Below, in pieces: positions 39,399-48,265 of a stretch of DNA of 64,000 nt (the stretch's first letter is position 1; the number at the start of each line of letters is the position of its first letter). The stretch spans positions 1,550,001-1,614,000 of the forward strand of contig NZ_FSQT01000001.1 in the NCBI RefSeq assembly GCF_900143515.1, given 5' to 3'. The translations under genes were made by a program, and so were the position numbers. A model generated the notes under the pieces. That model was not told the DNA's origin. It did not search any database and saw only the letters and a program-made list of their open reading frames with translations. The stretch is from Micromonospora cremea (GTDB lineage: Bacteria; Actinomycetota; Actinomycetes; Mycobacteriales; Micromonosporaceae).

Positions 39399-42300
39399 CT
39401 AGACGACGTTGCCGATGGAGACGGCGCCGCGGCCGACGACCGCGCCCTCGGTGGTGACGATGGCCAGCTCGCCGAAGAGCTCACGTCCGGCGCCCGGGGT
39501 GGACTGGGCGGTCACCGTGCCGGTGAGGGTGGCGGTGGCGCCGTTGGGCAGGGCCAGCGGGGTGCTCGGGGTCGCGAGCGTGCCCAGCGACGGGGCCGAG
39601 AACGAGTCCCGGTAGTCGTAGGCGGTGCTGGTGTTCGGCCCGTCCACGGCGTACCCGTCGACGACGACCCGGTACGTGCCCGCCGGCGGGTTCGCGATGG
39701 TGACGGCTTCTTCGGAGTCACCGTCGGCAGCCTGCCCGACCTGGACGTCACCGCGGAACACGGTCAGGTCCAGATCCGCGCCAAGGTTGGCCGTGTTACC
39801 GATCCGGGCCGTGAAGCTGGTGGCACCGTCCGGAACCTCCACCACGTACTCCTGCTGGGCGCCCTCGGCGATGGTCGGCCGCTCGGCGTGCACGCTCGAC
39901 AGCGGACCACCCTGACCGGTCACCGCGACCGGACCGAAGGTGTTGGTCAGCGTCCAGTTCGCCGAGGTCGGCTCACCGGCGGTGACCGACGGCAGCTCGA
40001 TCACGGACGGCTCGACCTGCACGCCCTGCACCCGCGCCTGGAGCTGGAACGGGTTGTTCAGCGCCGGTGAGGTCCGCCGCGACTCCACCTCGATCTCCCA
40101 TACCCCGGCGATCGGGTTCTGGTAGTCCCGCTCCTGCGGCTTGCAGACAGCGGCATCGGAGAAGTTGGTGTAGCAGGCGGTGCTTGCGGTGCTGTCCACC
40201 GGCACGCCGTACGGGTTGATGGCGATGAACCGGGTCTGCGAGCCGGTGGCGATGCCCGACAGGTTCACCTGCAGTGCTCCCGCGCCGGCCGGCACGGTGA
40301 CGAAGTACGACGTGAAGGCGTTGCGAGCCACCGATCCCTCGGCGGAGAACGAGTAACCGGGCTTGGTGACGTCGTTGGCGGCCACCACGACGGCGGAGAC
40401 CTCGAAGTCGATCACTGAGGTCTTCGGGTCGTCCACGGTCAGGATCGTGCCGTGCGCGCCGAGGGACTTCGGCTTGGCGGTGACCGGGACAGAGACGGTC
40501 TTGTTGAGCGGCAGCGCGACCGTCTTGGGCGCAGTGAACGTGCCGTCGTTGCCGCGCAGGGCCAGCTTGTGGCTGATCGTGCCGGCTGGGCCGCTGGTCC
40601 GGGTGACCTTGACCTGGTAGGTCCGGCTCTGGCCGACCTTCTGTCCGCCCTCTGCCGAGGTGCAGCGGTTGTAGACGCCGGCGCCGCGGTTCGGGTTCGG
40701 GACGAACCTGCTCAGCTCGCGGTCAAAGCGAGTGAGGTTTTCTGACAGCTCGGTGCAGACCGGGGCATCCGAGACGTACGAGCGGGTCTCGACGTTCTTG
40801 CTGAGCAGCTTCCACGCCCCCGGCACGTTGAACATCCCGTAGCCCTGCGCGTACGTCGCAACGTCGGCGATGGGCTTGGCGGAGGTGTAGATGGCCCGAC
40901 GCAGCGCGGCCGGGGTCACACCCTTGTCGGTGGCCCTGGCGGCCGAGAGCAGCAGTGCGGCCGCGCCGGTGGCCTGCGGGGAGGCCATCGAGGTGCCGTT
41001 GAGCATCTGGTAGCCCGGCGGCAGCGGGTAACCGGCCTCAGGAACCGGGTTGCCCGGCTGCCAGGTCGGTGCGGTGGAGATCGCCGATCCGGGGGCGGCG
41101 ATGTTCGGCTTGAAACCACCGTCCTCACGTGGGCCGCGGGAGGAGAAGTTGAACAGCGCGTTCTTCGTCTTCACCACCGAGCCGTAGTTGGCCAGCCAGG
41201 TGTCCTTGCTGATGTTCGCCGCCACACTGACGACGTTCTCGGCGACCGACGGGTCGCCGACGGTGTTCACGCCCGGACCGGAGTTGCCGGCCGAGATGAA
41301 CAGCTGCACGCCGTAGGTGCTGATGAGGTCGTTGTAGAGCTGCGCCCGGGCGTTCGCGCCGTCGTTGAGCGTCGGCAGTCCGCCGATCGACATGTTGACC
41401 ACGTCAACGTGACGGTTGATGACCAGGTCGGCCATGCCGGTGGTCAACGCGGCGGCGGTGCAGCCGCCACCCCACGAGCAGGCCCGCGCGGAGACGAGCT
41501 TGGCGCCCGGGGCGGCACCGTCGAAGGCGGTGTTGCCCAGCATGTCGTTGGCGGCGGTGATGCCCGCGACGTGAGTGCCGTGGGTCGCCTCGATGATGCC
41601 GATGTTGACATAGTCGGCGTACGGACCGGGGTTGCCGTCGGCCGGGTCGATGTCGACGTCCTCGCGGTACTCGACCACGAAGGGCATCTGGTCCCGCACG
41701 GCGGTGGCAGGATTGTCGGTGCCGAAGTGCCCGACGTCGAACTTCTCCCGGTACGGGCGCATCAGCGCCTCGTCGGTGAAGCTGTTGTCCTGGTCGAGGT
41801 CCACCCAGATGTCGTGGGTCGCGGGGTCGTAGAGGACACCCCAGGCGTCGGTGGTGTCCCCGTCCCGGTTGACGTCGCCGCCCGGGTCACTGGGAGCGGT
41901 GATCGACTCGCGGAACAGGTTGAACCGGTATGTCCCGGCGGGAGCGGTCCAGGTCGCGCCGCCGGCGGCGAACGACGGGCCGGTCACCTCGGTGACCATC
42001 CGCCGCCACGTGCCGTCGTTCTCGGTCACCGGGTCCGTCGCGGTGACCCAGTCGACGATCTTCCGCTCACCGGTCGTGGTTGTCTGCAGCGCCGGCTGGT
42101 CCAGGTCCACACCGGAGTCCATGATGCCGATGGTCACGCCGCGGCCGTCCCACTGCGGGTGGGCCGCCTTGAACGTCTCCGCGCCGGTCTCGTTGGTCGG
42201 CATGTACGGGTTGACCGCGCCGGTGCCTGCGCCGGGACCCGCCAGCGTGGCGGCCTGCTTGGCGGCCTTGGCACCGTTCGGGGCGGCCTCGGGGGCCGGG

Positions 42301-42710
42301 TCCGGCCGCTGGATCGTCTCGTCGAGGTCGACCGCGGAGACGCCCGGTAGCGCGGCCGCCTTGAGCACCTTCGACGTCGGCACCGTCGCCAGGACGTAGC
42401 CAATCTGGTCGAAGCGCCGGTTGACCGCGCCGCCCAGGGCCTGAACCCCGTCGGCGACGTCCTGAGTCTCACCCTTTTCGGTGGCGACGATCAGGGTCAC
42501 CGTCGGCGCGTGCTTCGCTTCGGCCTCGGCGAGGAGTTTGGCGTCGTGCGAGCCCAACGCCTCAGCGGGGGTCGCCTGCGGAGTGTGGGGTGCGGTGGGG
42601 GCGGCGCTCGCGGTGGCGGCACCACCCGTCACGGTCATGGCGCCGGCGGCCAGGACCGATGCGAAGAGCGCGGCGGAGGTACGCCTGCTCGGGTTGCGGG
42701 GTCTACTCAC
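39399..42710 (-). CDS. Secreted subtilisin-like serine protease (S8), multidomain
   Basis: 1103 aa. A Sec signal peptide (SAALFASVLAAGAMTVTGGA...ASAA) is followed by an I9-type propeptide region, then the S8 domain with all three catalytic blocks: Asp in TIGIMDSGVD (about residue 197), His in HGTHVAG (about 378) and Ser in NGTSMASPQ (about 574). A 115-residue insertion between the Asp and His blocks contains acidic calcium-like loops (DVNRDGDTTDAWG, DLDQDNSFTDE). The C-terminal 450 residues are beta-sandwich-like. It resembles large peptidase S8 proteins of Micromonospora and Streptomyces that degrade extracellular protein. The ATG at 42710 opens the signal peptide. Confidence 0.93.
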   Translation of the reverse strand: MSRPRNPSRRTSAALFASVLAAGAMTVTGGAATASAAPTAPHTPQATPAEALGSHDAKLLAEAEAKHAPTVTLIVATEKGETQDVADGVQALGGAVNRRFDQIGYVLATVPTSKVLKAAALPGVSAVDLDETIQRPDPAPEAAPNGAKAAKQAATLAGPGAGTGAVNPYMPTNETGAETFKAAHPQWDGRGVTIGIMDSGVDLDQPALQTTTTGERKIVDWVTATDPVTENDGTWRRMVTEVTGPSFAAGGATWTAPAGTYRFNLFRESITAPSDPGGDVNRDGDTTDAWGVLYDPATHDIWVDLDQDNSFTDEALMRPYREKFDVGHFGTDNPATAVRDQMPFVVEYREDVDIDPADGNPGPYADYVNIGIIEATHGTHVAGITAANDMLGNTAFDGAAPGAKLVSARACSWGGGCTAAALTTGMADLVINRHVDVVNMSIGGLPTLNDGANARAQLYNDLISTYGVQLFISAGNSGPGVNTVGDPSVAENVVSVAANISKDTWLANYGSVVKTKNALFNFSSRGPREDGGFKPNIAAPGSAISTAPTWQPGNPVPEAGYPLPPGYQMLNGTSMASPQATGAAALLLSAARATDKGVTPAALRRAIYTSAKPIADVATYAQGYGMFNVPGAWKLLSKNVETRSYVSDAPVCTELSENLTRFDRELSRFVPNPNRGAGVYNRCTSAEGGQKVGQSRTYQVKVTRTSGPAGTISHKLALRGNDGTFTAPKTVALPLNKTVSVPVTAKPKSLGAHGTILTVDDPKTSVIDFEVSAVVVAANDVTKPGYSFSAEGSVARNAFTSYFVTVPAGAGALQVNLSGIATGSQTRFIAINPYGVPVDSTASTACYTNFSDAAVCKPQERDYQNPIAGVWEIEVESRRTSPALNNPFQLQARVQGVQVEPSVIELPSVTAGEPTSANWTLTNTFGPVAVTGQGGPLSSVHAERPTIAEGAQQEYVVEVPDGATSFTARIGNTANLGADLDLTVFRGDVQVGQAADGDSEEAVTIANPPAGTYRVVVDGYAVDGPNTSTAYDYRDSFSAPSLGTLATPSTPLALPNGATATLTGTVTAQSTPGAGRELFGELAIVTTEGAVVGRGAVSIGNVV

Positions 42711-43261
42711 GTTCTCTTTCCTCCAGAGAACAGGGCCCTATCGGTGCAGGGCACGCTGAGCGAATCCTTCGCGGTGTTGTAGTCGATGTCGATACATGCC
42801 CTGACGTTGTGATCTCTCCGTGATGTCGCCACCGCGCGCTGTTTGGCGGGGACAGGAATCTGCGGTCGGCCTCTGAGGACTGTTCCCTCGACCAGCATCC
42901 GGCCCGTCGCCGTCACGGCGCGGACGAGGACCCCGCTTTGTGGCTTGGACCGCCATGGTCAAGGACGCCTGTGGACGGACGGCGCCGATGTCACGTGTCG
43001 CGGAACAAGCCCCGGCGTGGCCCGGGAGGCCCAGCCGGCGGCAGCCCGTCGGCGATATACAGCCGCCGCCCACCCCAATCGGCACGCCGTTCGTCGAAGT
43101 CCACGCCAACGGGAAATGGTGGACGACATCGACGATGATAAAATTGCTGTGGATCCAGAACAACGAGGTGAACGTCCTGCGCCTGTTCGGGGTGGATGAG
43201 CTCATCGAGATAACTTGGATGGGTTGACCGCCATCAGGCAGTGCGTCGGGGTGGCGGTAAC
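42711..43261. other. Gap upstream of subtilase, no gene
   Basis: About 550 bases with the subtilase promoter presumably at its left end. No frame resembles a known family. Confidence 0.4.
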
Positions 43262-43342
43262 CCCACGAAGACCCGCAGGTCGCCGACGTACAGATCCGGC
43301 TGCTCCATCGCGGCGAAGTGCCTGCCCCGGTCGATGGCGGCA
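43262..43342 (-). pseudogene. C-terminal scrap of epoxide hydrolase
   Basis: AAIDRGRHFAAMEQPDLYVG is the C-terminal block of EHN-type epoxide hydrolases, with the catalytic His in GRHFAAMEQP. The rest of the gene is absent; it directly abuts the MarR stop codon. Confidence 0.6.
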
Positions 43343-43765
43343 CTAGCGTGTGGCGAGCCGCTCCAGCAGGGCGGCGCTCCGTGCCAGCAATGTCCGCTCC
43401 TCATCCGTGAGTTCGGCCTCGATGGCCTGCGCGAGCCAACCGGCCCTGCGGCCGCGCTCCGCTTCGAGCGCGGCCCGGCCCGCGTCCGACAGCTCGACCA
43501 GCGACTTGCGGCCGTCCGTGGGGTGCGCCCGGCGCGTGATGAGGTTCTGTTCTATGAGCAGCCCCACCGTCCGGGCCATCGACTGGGGGCGTACGCGCTG
43601 ATCAGCGGCGAGGTCGCTGGTCGTCATGGTGCCGTCACGGTCGAGCGCACCGAGCACGGCGACCTGGCCCAGCGGGATGCGGTCCTCGTGTCTGACGCGT
43701 CGGGTGAGCTTGCCCATCGCGGTGCGCAGTTCGGCGGCGATGGCGGCGGCTTCCGAGGTGGGCAT
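43343..43765 (-). CDS. MarR family regulator, divergent from enolase
   Basis: 140 aa. The winged helix is [20 protein letters not shown] and [20 protein letters not shown], then [29 protein letters not shown] is the dimer-side helix. The ATG at 43765 was chosen; the frame runs on upstream into the enolase region as shadow. The gene is divergent from an enolase gene, and the 148-base gap contains two palindromes, so it probably represses itself and the enolase. Confidence 0.88.
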   Translation of the reverse strand: MPTSEAAAIAAELRTAMGKLTRRVRHEDRIPLGQVAVLGALDRDGTMTTSDLAADQRVRPQSMARTVGLLIEQNLITRRAHPTDGRKSLVELSDAGRAALEAERGRRAGWLAQAIEAELTDEERTLLARSAALLERLATR

Positions 43766-43786
43766 AGGGCACTCTACACCGTTGAT

Positions 43787-43838
43787 CAGCAAAGCTGTGC
43801 ACCTGACCTGTACAGCAACACTGAGCAGCATTGCTGTA
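43787..43838. promoter_or_regulatory. Two palindromes between MarR and enolase genes
   Basis: CAGC-aaa-GCTG at 43787-43797 and TACAGCAA-n12-TTGCTGTA at 43811-43838 (perfect eight-base arms) share the half-site CAGCA. The second ends 75 bases before the enolase ATG. They are good candidates for MarR operators covering both promoters. Confidence 0.55.
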
Positions 43839-43913
43839 GGTTTCCCGCTGTCGGGTTCAGCGCCAGCGTTGTCGCAGCCGGGCCAGGGCACACGACAACG
43901 GGAAGGAACTCCC

Positions 43914-45221
43914 ATGTCCGCAAAGGCAGTCGGAACCGCCAACGCCGCCATCGAGACCGTCACCGCCCGCCGGATCATCGACAGCCGGGGCAACCCCACG
44001 GTCGAGGTCGACGTCGTCCTGGCGGACGGGTCGCTGGGGCGCGCGGCCGTCCCCTCCGGCGCCTCCACCGGTGCCCGGGAGGCTGTGGAACTGCGCGACG
44101 GAGACTCCGCGCGCTGGCACGGCAAGGGCGTCGACCGCGCGGCGGCCCACGTCAACGGCGAGATCGCGGCGGCCGTGCGCGGCCGGGACGCGGTGGACCA
44201 GGCGGGTCTCGACGCCGCGCTGGTCACCCTCGACGGCACCGCCACGAAGTCTCGGCTCGGCGCCAACGCGATCCTCGGCGTCTCCCTTGCCGCCGCCAAG
44301 GCCGCCGCGGCGGCCCACCGCCAGCCCCTCTACCGCTACCTCGGCGGCGCCGACGCCCACCTCCTGCCGCTACCGATGATGAACATCGTCAACGGCGGCG
44401 CCCACGCCGACAATCCGCTGGATTTCCAGGAGTTCATGATCGCGCCCGTGGGCGCGGACACCTTCGCCGAAGCCGTCCGCATGGGCAGCGAGGTCTTCCA
44501 CACCCTGCGTCGCGATCTGCTGGCCGCCGGGCACTCCACGGGCGTCGGCGACGAGGGTGGCTTCGCGCCCGCGCTGCGTACCGCTGAGGAGGCGCTCGAC
44601 TTCGTGATGACCGCCATCGAGCGCACCGGCTACCGCCCCGGCACGGACATCGGCCTGATCATGGACCCGGCGTCGTCGGAGTTCTTCCGGGACGGGGTGT
44701 ACGACTACGCGGGCGAGGGGGTGCGCCGCACGCCCTCCGAGCACGCCGACTACCTGGCCAAGCTCATCGACGCCTACCCGGTCGTCTCCATCGAGGACCC
44801 GATGGCGGAAAACGACCTGGACGGCTGGCGCGAGCTGACCGCCCGCGTCGGCGACCGCTGTCAGCTCACCGGCGACGACGTGTTCTGCACCAACGAGACG
44901 CTGCTGCGCGAGGGCATCCGCACCGGCGTCGGCAACTCGGTCCTGGTCAAGGTCAATCAGATCGGGACCCTGACCGAGGCGCTGGCCGCGGTGGCCACGG
45001 CCCACCAGGCGGGCTGGACGGCTGTCATGTCGCACCGCTCGGGCGAGACGGAGGACACCACCATCGCGGATCTGGCGGTGGCGACCGGCTGCGGTCAGAT
45101 CAAGACGGGTTCGCTCTCCCGCTCCGACCGCACGGCGAAGTACAACCAACTGATCCGGATCGAGGAGGAGTTGGGCGACTCGGCGCGCTTCGCCGGCCGC
45201 TCCGCACTGCGTCGGGCGTGA
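43914..45221 (+). CDS. eno: Enolase (phosphopyruvate hydratase)
   Basis: 435 aa, full length. It converts 2-phosphoglycerate to phosphoenolpyruvate. Family blocks: [20 protein letters not shown] at the N-terminus, the mobile loop [18 protein letters not shown], the catalytic Glu regions [12 protein letters not shown] and [11 protein letters not shown], metal ligands in [11 protein letters not shown], and the C-terminal signature [20 protein letters not shown]. The conserved Lys stands in [17 protein letters not shown] eight bases before the ATG at 43914 sets the start. Unlike the housekeeping eno of actinobacteria, usually next to a septum-formation (FtsB/DivIC-like) gene, this one is alone behind a MarR gene, so it is probably a second, regulated copy. 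Confidence 0.95.
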   Translation: MSAKAVGTANAAIETVTARRIIDSRGNPTVEVDVVLADGSLGRAAVPSGASTGAREAVELRDGDSARWHGKGVDRAAAHVNGEIAAAVRGRDAVDQAGLDAALVTLDGTATKSRLGANAILGVSLAAAKAAAAAHRQPLYRYLGGADAHLLPLPMMNIVNGGAHADNPLDFQEFMIAPVGADTFAEAVRMGSEVFHTLRRDLLAAGHSTGVGDEGGFAPALRTAEEALDFVMTAIERTGYRPGTDIGLIMDPASSEFFRDGVYDYAGEGVRRTPSEHADYLAKLIDAYPVVSIEDPMAENDLDGWRELTARVGDRCQLTGDDVFCTNETLLREGIRTGVGNSVLVKVNQIGTLTEALAAVATAHQAGWTAVMSHRSGETEDTTIADLAVATGCGQIKTGSLSRSDRTAKYNQLIRIEEELGDSARFAGRSALRRA

Positions 45222-45245
45222 ACAGCGGGCAGAGGTAGCGACCAC

Positions 45246-45277
45246 GCGGGTCCCCCGATCACGATCGGGGGACCCGC
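45246..45277 (+). terminator. Hairpin terminator after enolase
   Basis: GCGGGTCCCCCGATC and its exact complement are separated by AC, giving a 14-15 base stem, 24 bases after the stop codon. Confidence 0.85.
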
Positions 45278-45460
45278 TCGCCAGTTGGTGCCGGATCAGG
45301 CGTCGTTCGCGCTGTCGGGATGGGACGCGAGGCCGTGAGTCGCGCCCGGGGTGCGGCAGCGCACGGTTTCGACCCGGATTCCATCGATGTTCTCGAGGTT
45401 GGCCATCAGGCTCGCCGCCAAACAGTCAAGCCTGACTTTTTCTCAGTCGTGGCTTCGCGA

Positions 45461-45468
45461 TGTATACA
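45461..45468. promoter_or_regulatory. TGTATACA palindrome upstream of permease-amidase operon
   Basis: The AT-rich palindrome sits 75 bases before the permease start in an AGTCA/TGACT-containing leader. TGTATACA-type cores are common in GntR-family operators, but no GntR gene is in the window. The rest of the 320-base gap holds nothing firm. Confidence 0.35.
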
Positions 45469-45543
45469 ATCCAGGCACATAGATCTAGCTGTTCGTCGAT
45501 GGCTGGGCTAACGTGCGGCCTCACCAGAGCAAGGAGGCGTGCC

Positions 45544-46983
45544 GTGACTCAACCTCCCAACCCATCCGAGACAGTCGCCCAGGTCGAGCGGTTCGGCTAC
45601 CGACAGGAACTCAGCCGGACCCTCAGCTTCACCGACCTGCTCATCTACGGACTGATCTTCATGGTGCCGATCGCTCCCTTCGGCATCTTCGGCAGCGTGT
45701 ACGCCGGCTCCGGCGGCATGGTCGCGCTGGCCTACATCATCGGCATGGTGGCGATGATGTTCACCGCCCTGTCGTACGCGCAGATGGTCCGCGCGTTCCC
45801 CATGGCCGGCTCCGTCTACAGCTACACCGGTCGGGGCATCGCACCGCCCGTCGGCTTCCTCGCCGGCTGGGTGATCCTGCTCGACTACGTACTCGTGCCC
45901 GGTCTGCTCTACCTGGTGGCCAGCGTGGCCATGCACTCCCTCGTGCCCGGCGTGCCGGTGTGGGCGTGGCTGGCGGCCTTCGTCGTGCTCAACACCGTCG
46001 TCAACTACTTCGGCATTCGGATGACCGCCCGGGTCAACCGGGTGATGCTCGCCGCCGAGTTGGTCATCCTGGTGATCTTCCTGGTCGTCGGCGTGATCGC
46101 GCTGGCGCAGGGCAAGGGTGCGGGCTTCTCGCTCCAGCCACTGTTCAACGCGGACACCTTCTCCTGGTCGCTGGTCTTCGGCGCGGTGTCGATCGCCGTG
46201 CTCTCCTTCCTCGGCTTCGACGGGATCTCCATGCTGGCCGAGGAGAGCCGCGAGGAGGCCCGGCAGATCGGCCGGGCGATGATCGCGGCGCTGCTGCTGG
46301 CCGGTGCCCTGTTCGTCGTGCAGACGTGGGTCGCGGCCCTCCTGGTGCCGGACGCGGCCGGCCTGCTCGAGAACGGCGACGCCGAGGGAACCGCGTTCTA
46401 CGACGCGGCCCGCGTGGCCGGCGAGGGCTGGCTCGCCGGGCTGACCGCCCTGGCCACCGCGATCGCCTGGGGCTTCGCCAACTCCCTGGTAGCCCAGGCC
46501 GCGACCTCCCGCCTGCTGTACGCGATGGCCCGCGACCGGCAGATGCCGCGCTTTCTCGCCCGGATCAGCGTGAAACACAAAGTGCCGGTCAACGCCACCC
46601 TGCTGGTCGCCGGCATCTCCCTGGCGCTCGGCCTCTACATGGCCAGCCGGGACGACGGCATCTCACTGCTGTCCACACTGGTCAACTTCGGCGCCATGAC
46701 AGCGTTCCTGGCGTTGCACGTCTCCGTCGTGACCCACTACGTGGTGCGCAGCGGCAGCCGAGACTGGTTGCGGCATCTGGTGGCGCCGGTGATCGGGTTC
46801 CTGATCCTGCTCTACGTCGTGATCAACGCCAAGGTCGCCGCCCAGGTGCTCGGTTTCGTCTGGTTGGGCGTCGGGCTGCTGGTCCTGCTGGCCTTCTACC
46901 TGACGGGTCGGCGTCCCGCGCTCGCCGCGCTCGTCGAAGTGCCCCACGACAGCGCCGACGAGCCGGTGAAGGAGCCGCAGTGA
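45544..46983 (+). CDS. APC-family amino acid/amine permease
   Basis: 479 aa with 12 hydrophobic helices. The opening ELSRTLSFTDLLIYGLIFMV, then PIAPFGIFGSVYAGSGGMVA and ALSYAQMVRAFPMAGSVYSY, are typical of APC superfamily (AAT/PuuP-like) importers; FLGFDGISMLAEE in helix 6 is the substrate-site helix. The GTG at 45544 with AAGGAGG eight bases upstream is the start. Its TGA overlaps the GTG of the amidase, so the two are translationally coupled; the permease probably imports the amide or amine that the amidase then breaks down. Confidence 0.9.
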   Translation: MTQPPNPSETVAQVERFGYRQELSRTLSFTDLLIYGLIFMVPIAPFGIFGSVYAGSGGMVALAYIIGMVAMMFTALSYAQMVRAFPMAGSVYSYTGRGIAPPVGFLAGWVILLDYVLVPGLLYLVASVAMHSLVPGVPVWAWLAAFVVLNTVVNYFGIRMTARVNRVMLAAELVILVIFLVVGVIALAQGKGAGFSLQPLFNADTFSWSLVFGAVSIAVLSFLGFDGISMLAEESREEARQIGRAMIAALLLAGALFVVQTWVAALLVPDAAGLLENGDAEGTAFYDAARVAGEGWLAGLTALATAIAWGFANSLVAQAATSRLLYAMARDRQMPRFLARISVKHKVPVNATLLVAGISLALGLYMASRDDGISLLSTLVNFGAMTAFLALHVSVVTHYVVRSGSRDWLRHLVAPVIGFLILLYVVINAKVAAQVLGFVWLGVGLLVLLAFYLTGRRPALAALVEVPHDSADEPVKEPQ

Positions 46984-47996
46984 AGACCGACGTGGTGAAG
47001 TACCGGCCGGAGCCGGACGAGCTGTCCTACACCTTCGGCGGGCGCGAGGCGGTGCTCCGGGTGCGCCCGGGCACGATCCTCGAGCTGTACACCGAGGACT
47101 GCTTTGGCGGGCGCGTCCGGAGCACCGACGACCTGCCGTCGCAGGTCTGCCAGTTCCCGTACCTCAATCCGGTGACGGGGCCCATCCACGTCGAGGGGGC
47201 CGAGCCGGGGGACACCCTCGCCGTGCACTTCATCTCCATCGAGCCGGCCCGGGACTGGGCCGTGTCCACCACCTTCCCGCACTTCGGCGCGCTCACCGGC
47301 ACCCACACCACGGCGACCCTGCAACCCCCGCTGGACGAGGTGGTCTGGCGGTACGACGTCGACGTCGCCGCTGGCACGGCGACGTACCGGGCACGCCGGG
47401 GCGATTACGCCGTGGCGCTGCCGCTGGATCCGATGCACGGCACCGCGGGGGTGGCACCGGGTGCCTTCGAGGCGCGGATGACGATCACTCCGGACGCGCA
47501 CGGCGGCAACATGGACACCCCGGAGCTGCGGGCCGGAGTCACCGCGTACTTCGGCGTGAACGTGTCGGGAGCGCTCTTCGCCCTCGGCGATGGGCACTGC
47601 CGGCAGGGCCACGGCGAGGTCTGCGGCACCGGCATCGAGGCGGCCATGAACACCACGGTCGTGGTGGACGTCGTCAAGGGGGTCGGCACCCCGTGGCCGC
47701 GGCTGGAGTCGGACGACGCGCTGATGTCCACCGGCTCGGCCCGTCCGCTGGAGGACGCCTACCGGATCAGCCAGCACGACCTGGTCACCTGGACCGCCGA
47801 GCTGGTCGGGCTGGACCAGCTCGACGCGTACCAACTGGTCAGCCAGGCCGGTGAGGCGCCGGTCGGCAACGTGTGCGACACGAACTACACAATGGTGGCG
47901 AAGGTGGACAAGCGCTACCTGGGCGGGGTCGGCGGGTACGACGGGGTGCACGCCCGGCTGCGTGAGACGGCCCGCCACTATCTGACCCACCGCTGA
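46980..47996 (+). CDS. Acetamidase/formamidase family protein
   Basis: 338 aa, full length for FmdA_AmdA (PF03069), enzymes that release ammonia from short amides. Family blocks are ELYTEDCFGGRV, GPIHVEGAEPGDTLAVHFIS, PDAHGGNMDTPEL (metal/substrate loop) and GDGHCRQGHGEVCGTGIEAA. The GTG start at 46980 overlaps the permease stop, with GGAG seven bases upstream. The exact amide is unknown. Two hairpins follow, closing the two-gene operon. Confidence 0.92.
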   Translation: MKTDVVKYRPEPDELSYTFGGREAVLRVRPGTILELYTEDCFGGRVRSTDDLPSQVCQFPYLNPVTGPIHVEGAEPGDTLAVHFISIEPARDWAVSTTFPHFGALTGTHTTATLQPPLDEVVWRYDVDVAAGTATYRARRGDYAVALPLDPMHGTAGVAPGAFEARMTITPDAHGGNMDTPELRAGVTAYFGVNVSGALFALGDGHCRQGHGEVCGTGIEAAMNTTVVVDVVKGVGTPWPRLESDDALMSTGSARPLEDAYRISQHDLVTWTAELVGLDQLDAYQLVSQAGEAPVGNVCDTNYTMVAKVDKRYLGGVGGYDGVHARLRETARHYLTHR

Positions 47997-48008
47997 CCGG
48001 GGCAGGGG

Positions 48009-48031
48009 CCGGCCGGGTCGTCCCCGGCCGG
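48009..48031 (+). terminator. Hairpin after amidase gene
   Basis: CCGGCCGGG-TCGTC-CCCGGCCGG, a perfect nine-base stem 12 bases after the amidase stop. Confidence 0.65.
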
Positions 48032-48172
48032 ACCCGCCACCCGATGAAGTAGCGGACGCGCTGCCGGCGGGAGCTTGACTCGGCGACCACCCGCGCGCGG
48101 GCGGAGTCCACGTCGTAGCCGGTCCGGCGCAGCTGCACGCCTGGCCCGAGCATCAACCTCCGCCGTACGAAA

Positions 48173-48214
48173 GACGGGCGCCGCGCCGGGGGCGTCCCCG
48201 GCGCGGCGCCCGTC
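48173..48214. terminator. Perfect 19-base hairpin between convergent genes
   Basis: GACGGGCGCCGCGCCGGGG with its exact complement around GCGT. It lies 51 bases after the M28 peptidase stop (minus strand) and also downstream of the amidase, so it can stop transcription from both sides. Nothing else is seen in 48032-48172. Confidence 0.85.
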
Positions 48215-48265
48215 AGCGTCGTGCCCTCGGCCGTGGCGTCAGCTCCGTCGCCACCGCCGGGCGGT

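Noticed and set aside
45296..45406. 36-codon minus-strand ORF (MANLENIDGIRVETVRCRTP...) after enolase
   Set aside because: Composition is protein-like, but no ribosome site, family or context supports it; perhaps a remnant.
45513..47996. 827-codon frame starting inside the permease gene
   Set aside because: The first 490 codons are Arg/Gly noise in the wrong frame of the permease; only the part from 46980 is the amidase, with its own GTG and ribosome site.
47839..48156. 105-codon minus-strand frame between amidase and M28 gene
   Set aside because: Its stop lies inside the amidase, it overlaps two hairpins and shows no family resemblance.
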